Below, piece by piece: positions 11,537-22,345 of a stretch of 64,000 nt of DNA. Position 1 is the stretch's first letter; every line of letters starts with the position of its first letter. Source of the stretch: Neofusicoccum parvum (lineage: Eukaryota; Ascomycota; Dothideomycetes; Botryosphaeriales; Botryosphaeriaceae); the NCBI GenBank assembly GCA_020912385.1, contig CP087207.1, forward strand, positions 1,488,001 to 1,552,000. The letters are read 5' to 3'. A model generated the notes under the pieces. The model did no database searches. It was not told the DNA's origin and was given only the letters and a program-made list of their open reading frames with translations. Position numbers and translations under genes: made by a program.

Positions 11537-13689
11537 GCGCTAACGTCGCGCCGGCGCTGCGGAATTAAGGGAGGCGGTGGCGCCCACGTTTTCCACCAGG
11601 CCCAGGAGCCTCACCTGGTGACCTGACAGCCGCCGGCATGCCTCTGCTCCGGCCTCTTGTTTCGCGCCCACCCACACGCAACCACCCGCATGCGAGCCAC
11701 TCCAGCGCGACTTGACACATGCAAAGCATGGCCCTCTGCGCCGCGCTGTGCCTGCGCCAGCCCGGCGCCCTGGCAAAGACGCTCCCCGCAGCCTGGACAC
11801 CGGCGGACCGCCAGACGAACCACCGCCCATCGGACCTTTTCTGCTCCAAACTGCTCCCCAAGAAAGCCAATTGAGCGATCGGCGCCCATGCGCGCGCTCG
11901 AGCCCTACTCGGGCACCCATGCAGCCATGACGAGCGAGCCTATCCGTGCCGTCGCGCGACAATCGCCACCTTCCTGGTCGAGGCGTGTTAAATAGTCGGA
12001 GCCGCGTCCGTCGCCCGCTAGACCAGGCCCTGCCGGCCTCGCCCTCGTCCGGCGACACGCGCAAGACGCGCGTGGCTGGCCGCGGAGCGGAGCGCCTGTC
12101 TCTCTGTCGCCAGTTTGCGCGCTTTGCACCACGCCGACACAACCCGTCCCGGTTTCTGGCCTCCGCTGGCCTCCACCGCGCAGCGGCGAGGACGTCTGCA
12201 CGCCGCTGCTGCTAGCGCTTGTCGAGTGTTAGACACCACCACGAACGGCGGTGATCCTGGAACAGCTCTTCCCTTCAAGCCACCGGAAACCCACGTCACC
12301 GGGCGTGGCTGCCATAGGGGAGCCGGACTCGGGCGACGTCAGCCCCCTCTACATTCTCGAACACGCCAGAATACCACCCGAGGACCGACGTTACATGCAC
12401 ACGGCGCCCATGAGCATTGTGTTGATTAACCTGCTGCACCCATCAGCTGAGGGCCGTGCTGGCGACGTGAAGGGCGCCCCCGGGCTGTCATCGCCTCTGC
12501 GTCTTTGGCATGCACTAGGCCGAGCTTATTCTATCACCATGATGGGATGCGGCGCCAGTATGCTTGCCGCTCGGGACTTGCGGTGTGTGCTACCATTGGA
12601 CACCTTAACCCAAAAAATGTTTCGCGTCCGTCCGATGAACACACTGATCTTCGGCTTTTGATTTCATGAGACGGCAAGTGTGAGAGTCCAAGAATCCGGT
12701 CGGTGTCTTTTCTGCTTATCCTTGTAGCTCCAGCATTCCATTGGCCCTGCATTGCCCCAAGTGCCACACCTACAAATCCCAAATCCAACCGTGTGTCGCC
12801 TTGCCTGAATACTGGACTGGGCGCTCCTTCGCACAGGTCCCGGCGCCTGGGTAAGCCGGCAGAATTTCTTCTAGATTCCCAGTGGAATCATGCCATCCTG
12901 AGCATCGGTCGCACTGCTGTCCAGAAGTTAGGTTCCCGATGATTCCGGAGGCTATTTTTCAGGGTCGAGGACGGGCTTGACGTATGCATGCAGCGGCAAA
13001 GTGCCACGCTCCACAGCCTCTGTCTCTCTTCCTTCCTGATCCTACTCCTACTTACGCAGCCCCCGTTTCAGCCATGTATTCTCCAGTGCAGATCTACATA
13101 CCCGTCAACTCACGTGCCACCCCGGAGAAGCTTGTCAATCAGGCCGACTTTCTGGCCCAAGGCCCTCGGTTCTAGCTCAAACAAAAGTGCGTGCACTGAT
13201 CGCCACTAGTAGGCAATCCTCATTAACACGGCCGCCACAAATTCCATTATAGCTCCTTCCCTTGCCAACGTAGTACCCACTAGTTGCTCTCTAAAACCAT
13301 CAGCACGGTTGGCCGCGCACCAGCAGCACCTTCTATAAGGGACGAGACCCTGACACTGGCTTCGCTCTTCCCCTCTATTTAATTTCCAAGCGAAGCACGC
13401 TACCTCTTATTCCCTTTGCTCTGCTTACAGCCGGCCGTACCTGAGGCCAGGGGGAATGAGCGAGGGATTCCGGGACGGGGCGCACGCAGGAAAGTAAGAC
13501 AATAGTTACTAGTTCCGGCCTTCTTGCTGCTTTCTGGCCGCACGGCGAATGGTCACCCGCGCCGCGGCACTACTTTCTGCCGTCACGCGCTAAATGCTCA
13601 GCCCGCCTCTTCTCTGCCGTCCGCCACCCATCGGCGAACGTTTCCTATTGTCTCGTATTTCCGTCAGAGTGTCTGTGATATCTTTTGCT

Positions 13690-13733
13690 TTTTTCTTTTT
13701 CCCATTGAAACAGATCTTGGGGAAAAAGAAAAG
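13690..13733. repeat. Polypyrimidine/polypurine inverted repeat
   Basis: A pyrimidine arm ending TTCTTTTTCCC is followed, after a loop of about 16 bases, by GGGAAAAAGAA; roughly 13 of 14 positions pair. It could form a hairpin in RNA or be a chance match in biased sequence. Confidence 0.45.
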
Positions 13734-14463
13734 AAGAAAAGGAAAATGCGCTCATGATTAGAAGAGCAGATGGAACTGACTGACCTTTGTGCCACGTGGG
13801 TTCGCTCCGTGGGGAAGGCTGCTGACTGTAGTCGGTGAATGCTTCGGTCCTCAGCGCTCCCACATCTTTTTTTCTCCTCAGGCATTACCGCTGCTATAGC
13901 AATATCTGACCTCCGAGCTATACCTGCCATTAAACCGCTCTTCATCTCCCCACCCATCCGCTGAAATGAACTGCCGTCACGTCTTCCGCGTCCGTTACAC
14001 GTAAGCAGCAATCAGTCCGCGTGGTGTTGTAGTGGCGGTAGCAGCAGGGCGCCCAGCGCTGTCTCCCCATGGAGACTGCCGTCGTTTAGAATCCGAGATG
14101 CAGTAAGGACCACGCCGATTCACCCGCACCGAGGAAGGCCCACCTGCTTGCGCAGCTCTGCATTGTTCCTATTGCTCATCTCTCCACATGCGTTGTGCGA
14201 CACGATCTTGCCTGCCCGAACCCGCCCATCCGAGCCCCGGCTGCTCTCTCACCTTCAGCCAGCGCCCCCGTAAACGACCCCTGGCGCAATGAGTGTGCTG
14301 ACGAGAGCCTCGGTATGATGGCGGATAAGAAGGGAACGCTTGTGCGATCTGGACGAATGGAACAAGACAGCATGGTCAGAGCAACGGGAGGGAAAGTGGT
14401 AACGCTTTGACATACCCCCGGGTTCGCAGTTGGTTCGAAAAGTATTGCAGCAAGTTCACGAAT

Positions 14464-14543
14464 GAGCAGCTAAACATTCATCCAGATGGATTCGGTGTTT
14501 CTTTCGCTGCACGTTTGCGTCTGGACGAATACTTCAAGTGCCT
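14464..14543. mobile_element. MITE-like element, copy 2 (inverted orientation)
   Basis: When the copy at 49714-49794 is reverse-complemented, it aligns end to end with this stretch. Across the last 45 bases, 33 positions are identical and 11 of the 12 differences are transitions. The ends carry the family motifs CATTCATCCAGATG and TCTGGACGAATACTTCAAG. No coding capacity. Confidence 0.6.
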
Positions 14544-14773
14544 GTGAAGGTACGCGTATATTGCAAAACTTGCCGAGCCGACCTCGTACGTGTAAGGTCA
14601 ACTCCTGGTTCCGTTTTTGCGGTACGTTCGTTCTGCCCGAACAATTCGTCGTAGTCTCAAAGCAATTAATTAGCGTATCCACATCGTCGTTTCTATCTAC
14701 TTTATTCACATAAACCACCAAAGCCATGTTCAGCAGCAATCATCCTACCCACCATCTAGGTCAAAATCATCTA

Positions 14774-17700
14774 TCATTCCTCATCACCTTCAGCCTTCTC
14801 CTCGCCCACACCGTCCTTCTCACCCTCCGCCTTCTTCACCCCCCTAAACTCCACCGGCAGCCCGGTCCCCAAGACCAACCCCTTCTCCGCCACCTTCGCC
14901 GCCTCCATCCCCACCTCATCCTCTCTATCCCCTGCCTCTAGCAGCACCGCCTCGCTAGCCGCCTTCTCACCTCCTTCGCTGCCAAACACACCCACGCCTA
15001 CCGTGACACTCTTCCAATCCGGCACGACCTGCACGCACGCGTGCTGACTGATAAGGTCCATCTCGCACGTGATATGCGGCATCTCGCGCTCCCTGCTCCT
15101 GCTGGCATCGCGCGACTCCTTCTCCGCATCTTCCTTCGCGACCGGCCGGATCGACACGGCCGGCAGCCAGCGAGGGTAGCCCTCGCGCAGCGGGATCAGC
15201 GTAAGCGGGAAGGCGCGGACCTCGCCCTCGCGCGCCTCGAACTGCACGCGCCGGGCGCCGCCGAGCAGCCAGACGTTGGGATCGGTCTCGACCTCATAGA
15301 CGAAGCTGACCGGGTCCGACGGGTCGGCGAGGTTAGCCGTTTTAGCCAACGTGGCGGCGTCGTCCCACTTGCGCGTGTGCTTGATGCGCAGGGTGGCTGA
15401 GAGAGGCACCCCGAGGGGCGCGATGGGCGGCGTGAAGGCTGGGCTGGGCACCGGGGTTTTGAGGTCGAGGTGCGCAATGTTGAGGATCTGGACGCGCGGG
15501 ACGGCGACTGTGATGGTGATGCGGCGCGTGATGGGAGCTATCATGGCTTCAGTGCGGTCCTTGGGCGGTGTGACGTCGATGGTCGGGTTATTCTGTGAAT
15601 GACTGTTAGAGTTTTGATAATCGGACTGGATTATTTGGGCACGACTTGCCTTGTGCCATTCCGAGAGCCAATCCTGCAGCTCTTCACGGATGCTGCTGGG
15701 AAGGCTCTCGATTGTGCCCATCCAGCCGGCGTCTTCAAAAGGACCGCAGCGGAGTTCATCATTGAATGAGGCTCTATGCCAATCTCCGGACGTCAGGGTC
15801 ACCTTAAGATTTTCCCACAGGCGAGGAAATAACAACCGGCTTAGGTTGGCGAACTTGCTTTCTTGAAGCGCTTTGGAGAACGTTTTCTCCAGTTCCTCGT
15901 ATACATGGTCATCAAGACAGCGGTAGTTGATGCTGAGAGACAAGTTGGAATCCGCGAGATTAGCTAGACTGGAGCCTTCCTTTCTGGAGATGCGGTAAAC
16001 AAACGCCGGTGGCTGGCCTGGTCGAACAGGATTCCGCGAACCATACAGTTTCGCTGGATCAACATCAAAAGCAGGTGTTCCTTTGAGCTGAATGTTCAGC
16101 ACATCCAGAGGGACGTGGTTGGATGTAGTGACTTTGAATGTGGAAAGGAGCATGCGCTCCATGAACTGGTCGTGTACATTGACATCGAGTGGCAACTCGA
16201 TGTTGATTGTACAGTTTGCACGGAACTCGTGCTCTCCTTGCTCAGTGTGATAGACAATGTCAAGCTTAATGTGGAGCTCTGACAAGTTGACTTCCAACTC
16301 GTACGGAATGCTGATCTTGGTCGCAGTCTGTGATGCCATCTCTGAAAGCGCAAAGACGCCTGGGCTCGGCCGATCTGTGATTTTGGCATCTCCATCAAAG
16401 ATCCTGGCATTCCCGGTGCGTAGTCTGAGCCCGGCTGACGCAGCTCGCAAGTGTACTTCGGCTTTGGTTACGTTGTTAGCAAATGTGTGGCAATCGAGCT
16501 CCAAAGACTTGATCTTGTCAATGTGAATTGCGCGCGCCACGGTCAACTTGGCGTCGAACGCGTCGGCGCGCGGATAGGACAGGACACGGTATCTCTTCGG
16601 AACACTGCGTGAGCTCGATGCGGATACCCCAGGTATTGTGATTCCCAACGGCTGAAGCGTCTCTTCCTTCTTCGTGGTCTCATGCGTGAAATGAATCTTC
16701 TTCGCCTCCAGCACGATTTTATCAACTGCGTAGTATCCGAGAGTAACCACCTGAGATCGTTAACGGAGAGTATCAAAGCTTTCAGGGCTTCAACCTACAT
16801 GAGAATGGAGCCAGGCAGTGGTCTGGCCTTGCTTCACCTCGAGCTTCTCACTCGTTTCGAGCCACACATCGCGATTCTCACCAGGTTCGATGCTGACAAG
16901 CCGAATCTTGGCTTTGTCGATCTCTATATCGTCTTCCAAAAGATGGCGAAAGCTGAGCCTCATTTGAAAGCCGTCTTTATCTTCGTAGTGTTGGATGTAA
17001 GGGTCCACGAGGACATCTGAGAAGTAGCGGCTCATTGGTGCAGGAAGATCGTAGGGCAGTTCGTCCGAGAACTTAACCAGTTCTTGAAGGATTCCTGTAG
17101 TGTCCAAGTGATCATCGTTGAGCCAGGGAGTATGGATCGATGCCCGGCGCATCTTGAGAGAAAGAGAAGGTTTCCTGTTGGAAGCGGATTTTGCCAGGAG
17201 ATCGAGAAGTACCCTGACATACTCATCTTTCCTGTTGAGCTTCTTGAGACACTGCGCGTACATCTTGAGCATGGTGACTTCCACAAGATTCCATCTGTTC
17301 TGGGCATACAGCGGTGCCATCCGGCTGAAATACGTGGCTGCGGCAGAAAAATCTCCTGACTCACTGGATTCAAGTTAGACGATTCGAGCAGCCGAAAGAC
17401 GAAAAGCTTACAATTTCAGTGCAGCGAGGTCACCCATGATGCTCTCGGCAGACTTCGACCTATTTGCAGCAAAATAGTGCTTCACGGCAAGATCGCTCAG
17501 TTGCTAAGAAATTTGTCAGCTCTTGCCATGCGATAGGTTCAGATGAATCATACTTCGTAAATGTTCCTGAAGTCTTCATTAGAATCTAGAGCGATCCGAA
17601 GCGTGTTCTCGCATAGTCCAGCAAGGTTCTCGTCCTTGGAAGCTGTGGAATCGCCATTTTGCTCTTCGCCAGAGCCCGATACTGGCTGGTCGTCATCGAG

Positions 17701-19819
17701 GGAAACTTCGGTGAACTTGTTCTCCTCATGTTGCGTAGCCACTGCGGCCCAGCCCAGGAGCCATTTTAACTTCTTCCCAAGGCGCTCTAGGATTCTTCTT
17801 TGGATGAGGTATAGTTCGGCCCGGTGTGCCGCGAGCTCCAGTTGGCCAGATTTCAGCTGCGTACTTGTTGAAGGCCCTTGGTCTTTCTTCCCTACTTGAT
17901 TCCCTGTGCTGTTGAATCTGCCGTGCTCGTACACAACCTGTCCACCACGATTGTATGGTAAATCTTGAACTGACGCGCGGCGGTCGAGTAGCGAACTGCT
18001 CCGCTTCGGATGTGCTAAGCTCTTCTGTTCAGGAACGGAGACCTTGAGGTCATGCTTAGGGCCAAGCTGTTTTGCCGATGATGTTGTTCCTGGAGTCTTC
18101 TCGAACGTGGTAATGGGTAGAGAAGATGACGTCGTGTCGTTGAGAATCTGTGTTGCAACCGCATAGCTCCAGGACGAGACAAAGTTATCGACGACATCGG
18201 CAGGGATACCTTCGGACTCATTTTCAGCCCTAAAAGTAGTTAGCAGCTATTTCCAAGATATCATGAATGGCATACCCATGCGCGAGGTCATCTCGCAGGA
18301 TATGAGCTGCAATGTTCAGGAAGCTCATCGCTCGTCGGCAGAGCTCAGCAAGCGACGTGAGATCCTCGCTTTCATATTCATCTGGCCCTGTGCGGGTTCC
18401 CAAGAAAAAGTCATCCGTCGAGGCCTTTGCTTGCTGAGCCGTGGATGGCCTTGAGTTTGGCCTTGAGTTCGGTCTTGAACTGGTGAGAAATTCTGATCGC
18501 GAGACAGAGGCATTTCCCAGGCGCAGGAGCAGTGCCAATTGACGAGAGAAGATATAACATCTGAAGTCGAAGATTGAAATGTTATTGGAGAGGATGAGGC
18601 CTCTATAGTCCTTTCGTGAGGAGCTGATGGGCTTCTCGCCAAAGGGATTAGTGCCTGGTGTTTTTGTACAAACGAGCAATTGCTGCTTCAGATCCTCGGT
18701 ATATTCGAGGAACGAGCCACCGTAGCCATCAGCTGCACGCTCGCGGATGATGGAATCGAGACCGACTGAGAGCTCATCGTAGCCCACAAGCGCATCTTCC
18801 ACGAGACCCACGCTCTCGAAACCTCGTGCTAAACCCTCTTTTAGAACGAAGAAAGTGTTGAAATTCCAGCCAGGCAGATGCCGTTGCGCGTCCTTTTCCT
18901 TGATGTCCTCCTCGTACTGGCGGACTCGTAGATCAAACGACGACAGAATCAACGTCTTGAACTTGATGATGGTATCACTCCACGAATTGAGGATCTCCTG
19001 GGGGCTGTCATTGTACGGGTTTGAGGATTGACCAATTCCGTGAGGGATTAGATGGGGCGGAATGTCCTTCATCTCCAGTCGGATCTGCGACACCCTGTCC
19101 GGCGCAGACTTGCTGGCCGAGTTGAAGTCGGAGCGAATCTTCTCGAAGATGGTGGTGGACCCGCGGCCTGGCCATCGCGATCCGCTGCTGGACTTTTCGA
19201 TGGCACCCGTGGAAGCACTTGCGGAACCACTGAGGCGCGGCTGGGCGGCTGCGGGCGTGTCGGGCAGCACAACATGCAGGATCAGCCACTCGAAGGCATC
19301 GTGGTTTTCCTGGGTGCTCTTGGTGCCGCTCTCGGACGGCGGGGTGTTGTCTTTGACCCATTCACGAAGCAGCTTGCGGGACGAGACCTTGTAGGCGTCG
19401 TTGTCATCGCACCTTAGGATGAAGAGCTTGAGGTAAGGCGTCTGACTCAGGCCGGGAATTTGGTGGCGGCGCCGTCCCGAACGGCCATCAGAGGAGCCCG
19501 GGCGCATCGAGGCGGCGGACGCAGCACGGCTCCGCCTGCCATCGTTGGAGTTGGACGGCGGCAGCGACTTGAGAAAGTCGTCGGTGGGGTCCCGGCCAGG
19601 CACAAAGTCCACGTGCAGCGAGTCAATGGAGCGCAGCGGGCGCGAGGGAGATTTCCAGTGCAGGTTGCGCAAGGGCAAGCGAGCCCTCAGATGCGGCTCT
19701 AGGATGTTGAACAAGCCACTTGGGTCGTGATACTCGACTGCGCGTAGGGGTTAGCCGGGGACGGAGACGGCTGGGTCTGGCGACGTACCCGTGACCTTGG
19801 AGCTGGAGGAGGCGGCCAT
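14774..19819 (-). CDS. TRS130: TRAPPII subunit TRAPPC10/Trs130
   Basis: The product is a large TRAPPII subunit, acting at the late Golgi as part of the exchange factor for Ypt31/Rab11 (HypC in Aspergillus). Six exons are inferred: 19819-19789, 19737-18276, 18229-17554, 17503-17412, 17363-16799 and 16750-14774. All phases agree. The four introns with clear GT donors are 46-51 bases. The N-terminal half matches TRAPPC10: YHDPSGLFNILEPHLRARLP, then RNLHW, a WLILHVV strand, FEKIRSDFNS, and GWNFNTFFVLKEGLARGFE followed by DALVGYDEL. The C-terminal half holds beta-rich segments of the TRAPPC10 C-terminal domain. The predicted length is 1600 residues, or 1581 if a 57-base stop-free GC-AG intron (15593-15649) in the last exon is removed. 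The start follows from the tiny first exon (MAASSSSKVT). It shares its promoter region with the RTA1 gene. Confidence 0.9.
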
Positions 19820-20551
19820 GGTGTCCAGGCCGAGGGGGGCTGCGGGGCGCTGGTCGGCATGCCCTTCGCGCATCAGACGGCCTTCTTCGGCAGCTGCAGT
19901 TGCGGCTCGACGTGCAATTTAACGGGCGCTGCTGGGGTTGGAGGTCCGCCTGCGGTGAAGGGGTGCGCCCGGGGCAGGCAGCCCAAGCCGACAAGGGAAT
20001 GATGTGGCCCGGGATGCGCACGCCCGCGCCCACGCCCACGCCCACGCCCCAAGAGCCGAGCCAGCGCTGCGCGCAACCACCGCCCGCCCGCGCAACGACG
20101 TTGCGCCTGCGCAGTGCAGCCCTGCCGGCTGCCTGGCGCCGACTCAGCCCGCCCGCGCCGCGCTGTGAGTGGCTGCGCTGCCGATACGCGGATCCTGCCA
20201 ATGCTTCGCCCCGCGCCAGACGCTCCCCATTCGCGACCTCTTGCCGATTCCGCGTGCAGCGTCAAGCCATGTCGCAACCTCGCCGTGCGCACGGCCGCAT
20301 GCTGCTGCAGGATTCGGCATCGCGTCTGCTCACTGGACGTCGGCCTGCTAAATCTGTCCCTTTGGATGGACAAAGAAATCAGCCTTACCACAGCATTCTT
20401 GCCGGTCTCCCTCTATATAGACGTGCCATGGCAGCTGCTGCTTCGCTCTGCATCCAGCTCCTCCAGCTTCAGTCCAGTCTCTCCTGTGCACGTACATCCC
20501 CTCTAGATCTCTTTCATTTTCTCCCCTCGAGATACCCATTGCGAGCCAATC
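19820..20551. promoter_or_regulatory. Divergent promoter region, TRAPPC10 / RTA1 gene
   Basis: The 732-base spacer separates two divergent start codons. A TATATAG box lies at 20414-20420, about 130 bases before the RTA1 start. A hexamer run of CGCCCA units lies at about 20020-20050. Confidence 0.6.
20020..20050. repeat. CGCCCA hexamer repeat
   Basis: Four to five tandem CGCCCA-type units occur in the divergent promoter. The run may be a simple repeat or a cluster of GC-box-like sites. Confidence 0.6.
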
Positions 20552-21676
20552 ATGAGCAACTACGTCGAGGGGAGCATGTGGTACTACGCCCCGAGTAAGG
20601 TGGCACCCATCATCTTTATGATCCTCTTTCTCCTGTCCGGCCTCGCGCATCTGTACCAAACCATCCACTACAAGACATGGCGCATCACTGTCTTCCTCCC
20701 CTGGGCAGCACTCATCATGAGCGCTGGCTTCGCCTTGCGTCTCGCCGGCGCCTACCACATTGAAGACCTGGGCATAGTCATTGCCTCGCAAGTGCTGGTC
20801 ATGAGTGGCCCGCCTATCTATGCCGCGAGCAACTATCTTGTGCTCTCACGCGTCCTCTTCTACGTCCCCTACCTCTCGCCCATGCACCCTGGCCGAGTCC
20901 TCACCACCTTCCTCGGGCTCGACATCATCATCGAGGCCCTCGTCGCCAACGGCGCCGTGCGAGTGACCAACACGTCTCTCACCCCTGGCCAACGCAAGGC
21001 CGGCGACGTCATGGTCAAAGTCTCCCTCATTGCGCAAGCCCTCGTCTTCATCGCGCTCCTCTTCCTCGCCACGCAATTCCACGTCCGCGCCCGCCGCGCC
21101 CGCGTCCTGACACGGCCTCTCCGCACCGTCCTCATCGTGCTCTACACCACCTCCGCCGCCGTCTTCATCCGCTGCATCTACCGCATCGTCGAGTACTTCG
21201 AGGGCTACGAAGGCGTGCTCCTGACCCACGAGTTCTACTTCTACATCTTCGAGGCCGCGCTCATGCTGGTCACCACACTCATCCTCAACTCCTGGCACCC
21301 GGGCAAGCGGCTGCCGCGCTCGAACACCGTCTTCCTGGCGCAGGACGGCGTCACCGAGCGGCGCGGCCTCGGCTGGGGCGACAACCGCCCGTGGCCCGTC
21401 ACGCTGGCCGACCCGTTCGACATCGCCGGCCTGTGCCGCGGCCGCGACAAGAAGACGCGGTTCTGGGAGATGACGGACGCGGAGATCGAGGCGGTCGAGG
21501 CGGAGAGGAAGGCGAGCGAGCGGCCGGCCTGGAAGGTCGCGATGGATCCATTCGGCGTCTACGGAAGGGACGGAAAGATGGCGAGGCTAGTGCGGGGAGG
21601 GAAGGGGAGGTCGCGGCGCGGGGCTGGTGGTGTGGACGCTGTGTATCCGAAGAGGAGTGTAGAGAATGCTGTTTGA
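20552..21676 (+). CDS. RTA1-family seven-helix membrane protein
   Basis: This single-exon gene encodes 374 residues of the fungal RTA1 family (Rta1, Rsb1, Rtm1). Members are linked to sphingoid-base or lipid translocation and to resistance to 7-aminocholesterol or molasses toxins; the substrate here is unknown. The first helix follows MSNYVEGSMWYYAPSK, a typical family start. Seven hydrophobic segments can be seen: near residues 17-38, 48-68, 78-100, 118-140, 156-178, 195-215 and 230-250. The conserved stretch LIMSAGFALRLAGAYH and the block with VEYFEGYEG, HEFYFYIFE and HPGKRLPR fit the family. The tail after residue 260 is hydrophilic and basic, presumably cytosolic. The ATG at 20552 lies downstream of a TATA-like box, and no intron is needed. 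Confidence 0.9.
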   Translation: MSNYVEGSMWYYAPSKVAPIIFMILFLLSGLAHLYQTIHYKTWRITVFLPWAALIMSAGFALRLAGAYHIEDLGIVIASQVLVMSGPPIYAASNYLVLSRVLFYVPYLSPMHPGRVLTTFLGLDIIIEALVANGAVRVTNTSLTPGQRKAGDVMVKVSLIAQALVFIALLFLATQFHVRARRARVLTRPLRTVLIVLYTTSAAVFIRCIYRIVEYFEGYEGVLLTHEFYFYIFEAALMLVTTLILNSWHPGKRLPRSNTVFLAQDGVTERRGLGWGDNRPWPVTLADPFDIAGLCRGRDKKTRFWEMTDAEIEAVEAERKASERPAWKVAMDPFGVYGRDGKMARLVRGGKGRSRRGAGGVDAVYPKRSVENAV

Positions 21677-22345
21677 TTGGGATGTGGGTTTGATGCGATA
21701 ATTGCGGGTGATCTGTTGGACCGTAAATGTATGGACTGTAGAATGCATAATTCCAAAACTTATCCCTCAGAATGATAAGAGTGTCGTCATTTGTCCCAAC
21801 CGAGAAGGTTATTAACCCCCAAATCCACCCGCCGAGGTCTCAAGTTAATGAGAAGAATAGAGTTGGGGGAATTCAACCGAGCGGAGGAAAACCGGTTGCT
21901 CTATTCACCCAGCCGGCTGCAGTATGCGACTGCGAATCCTTCTCGGCATGGTCAAGAATGCGTAATACAAGTACATTGTAGGCTGATTTCGGAACACGCA
22001 ATTCTGGTACGACGATTTTAGTCGTCATTGTAAGCAGATAGGACACATAACGCAGAAAGTAACGCGCAACTTACGCGGTGGGGCACTCCAACTCGCCATG
22101 TTTCTTACCATACTTTTGGTAGATCGCGCACAACCTTTGAGAATGTGCCAAAAGGGTTTGCCCAGAACTCAGACAATACACTGTAACAGTGACTCGTTGC
22201 GTACGGGTAGTGGGAATTAATATTGGGGACGAGGTATGTACTTGTTACAGTCCCCCTTTTCTAATGGAAGTCATACCGCTTCGTTTCAATCAACGTACAC
22301 GACTTTACAGGAACCCGATCCAACGCCGCCACACATCTAGGTAAT
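21677..22345. other. Convergent 3' intergenic region
   Basis: The 669-base, AT-richer spacer lies between the convergent stops of the RTA1 gene and the Sly41-type gene. Nothing beyond 3' flanks is seen. Confidence 0.5.

Larger units (their letters stand above)
9506..14773. other. Long GC-rich gene-free region upstream of veA
   Basis: About 5.3 kb separate the veA start from the next gene's stop. From roughly 9700 to 12300 the DNA is very GC-rich and shows overlapping open frames on both strands, typical of GC-rich noncoding DNA. None has recognisable domains. Beyond 12300 the composition is more balanced. The stretch contains a TGGCAC repeat cluster (11451-11536), an inverted repeat near 13690-13733 and a MITE-like element at 14464-14543. 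It may hold a long veA leader or a noncoding RNA, but the sequence alone does not show this. Confidence 0.5.

Noticed and set aside
11540..12142. 200-codon minus-strand open frame
   Set aside because: Arg/Gly-rich low-complexity translation, no start context or family resemblance.
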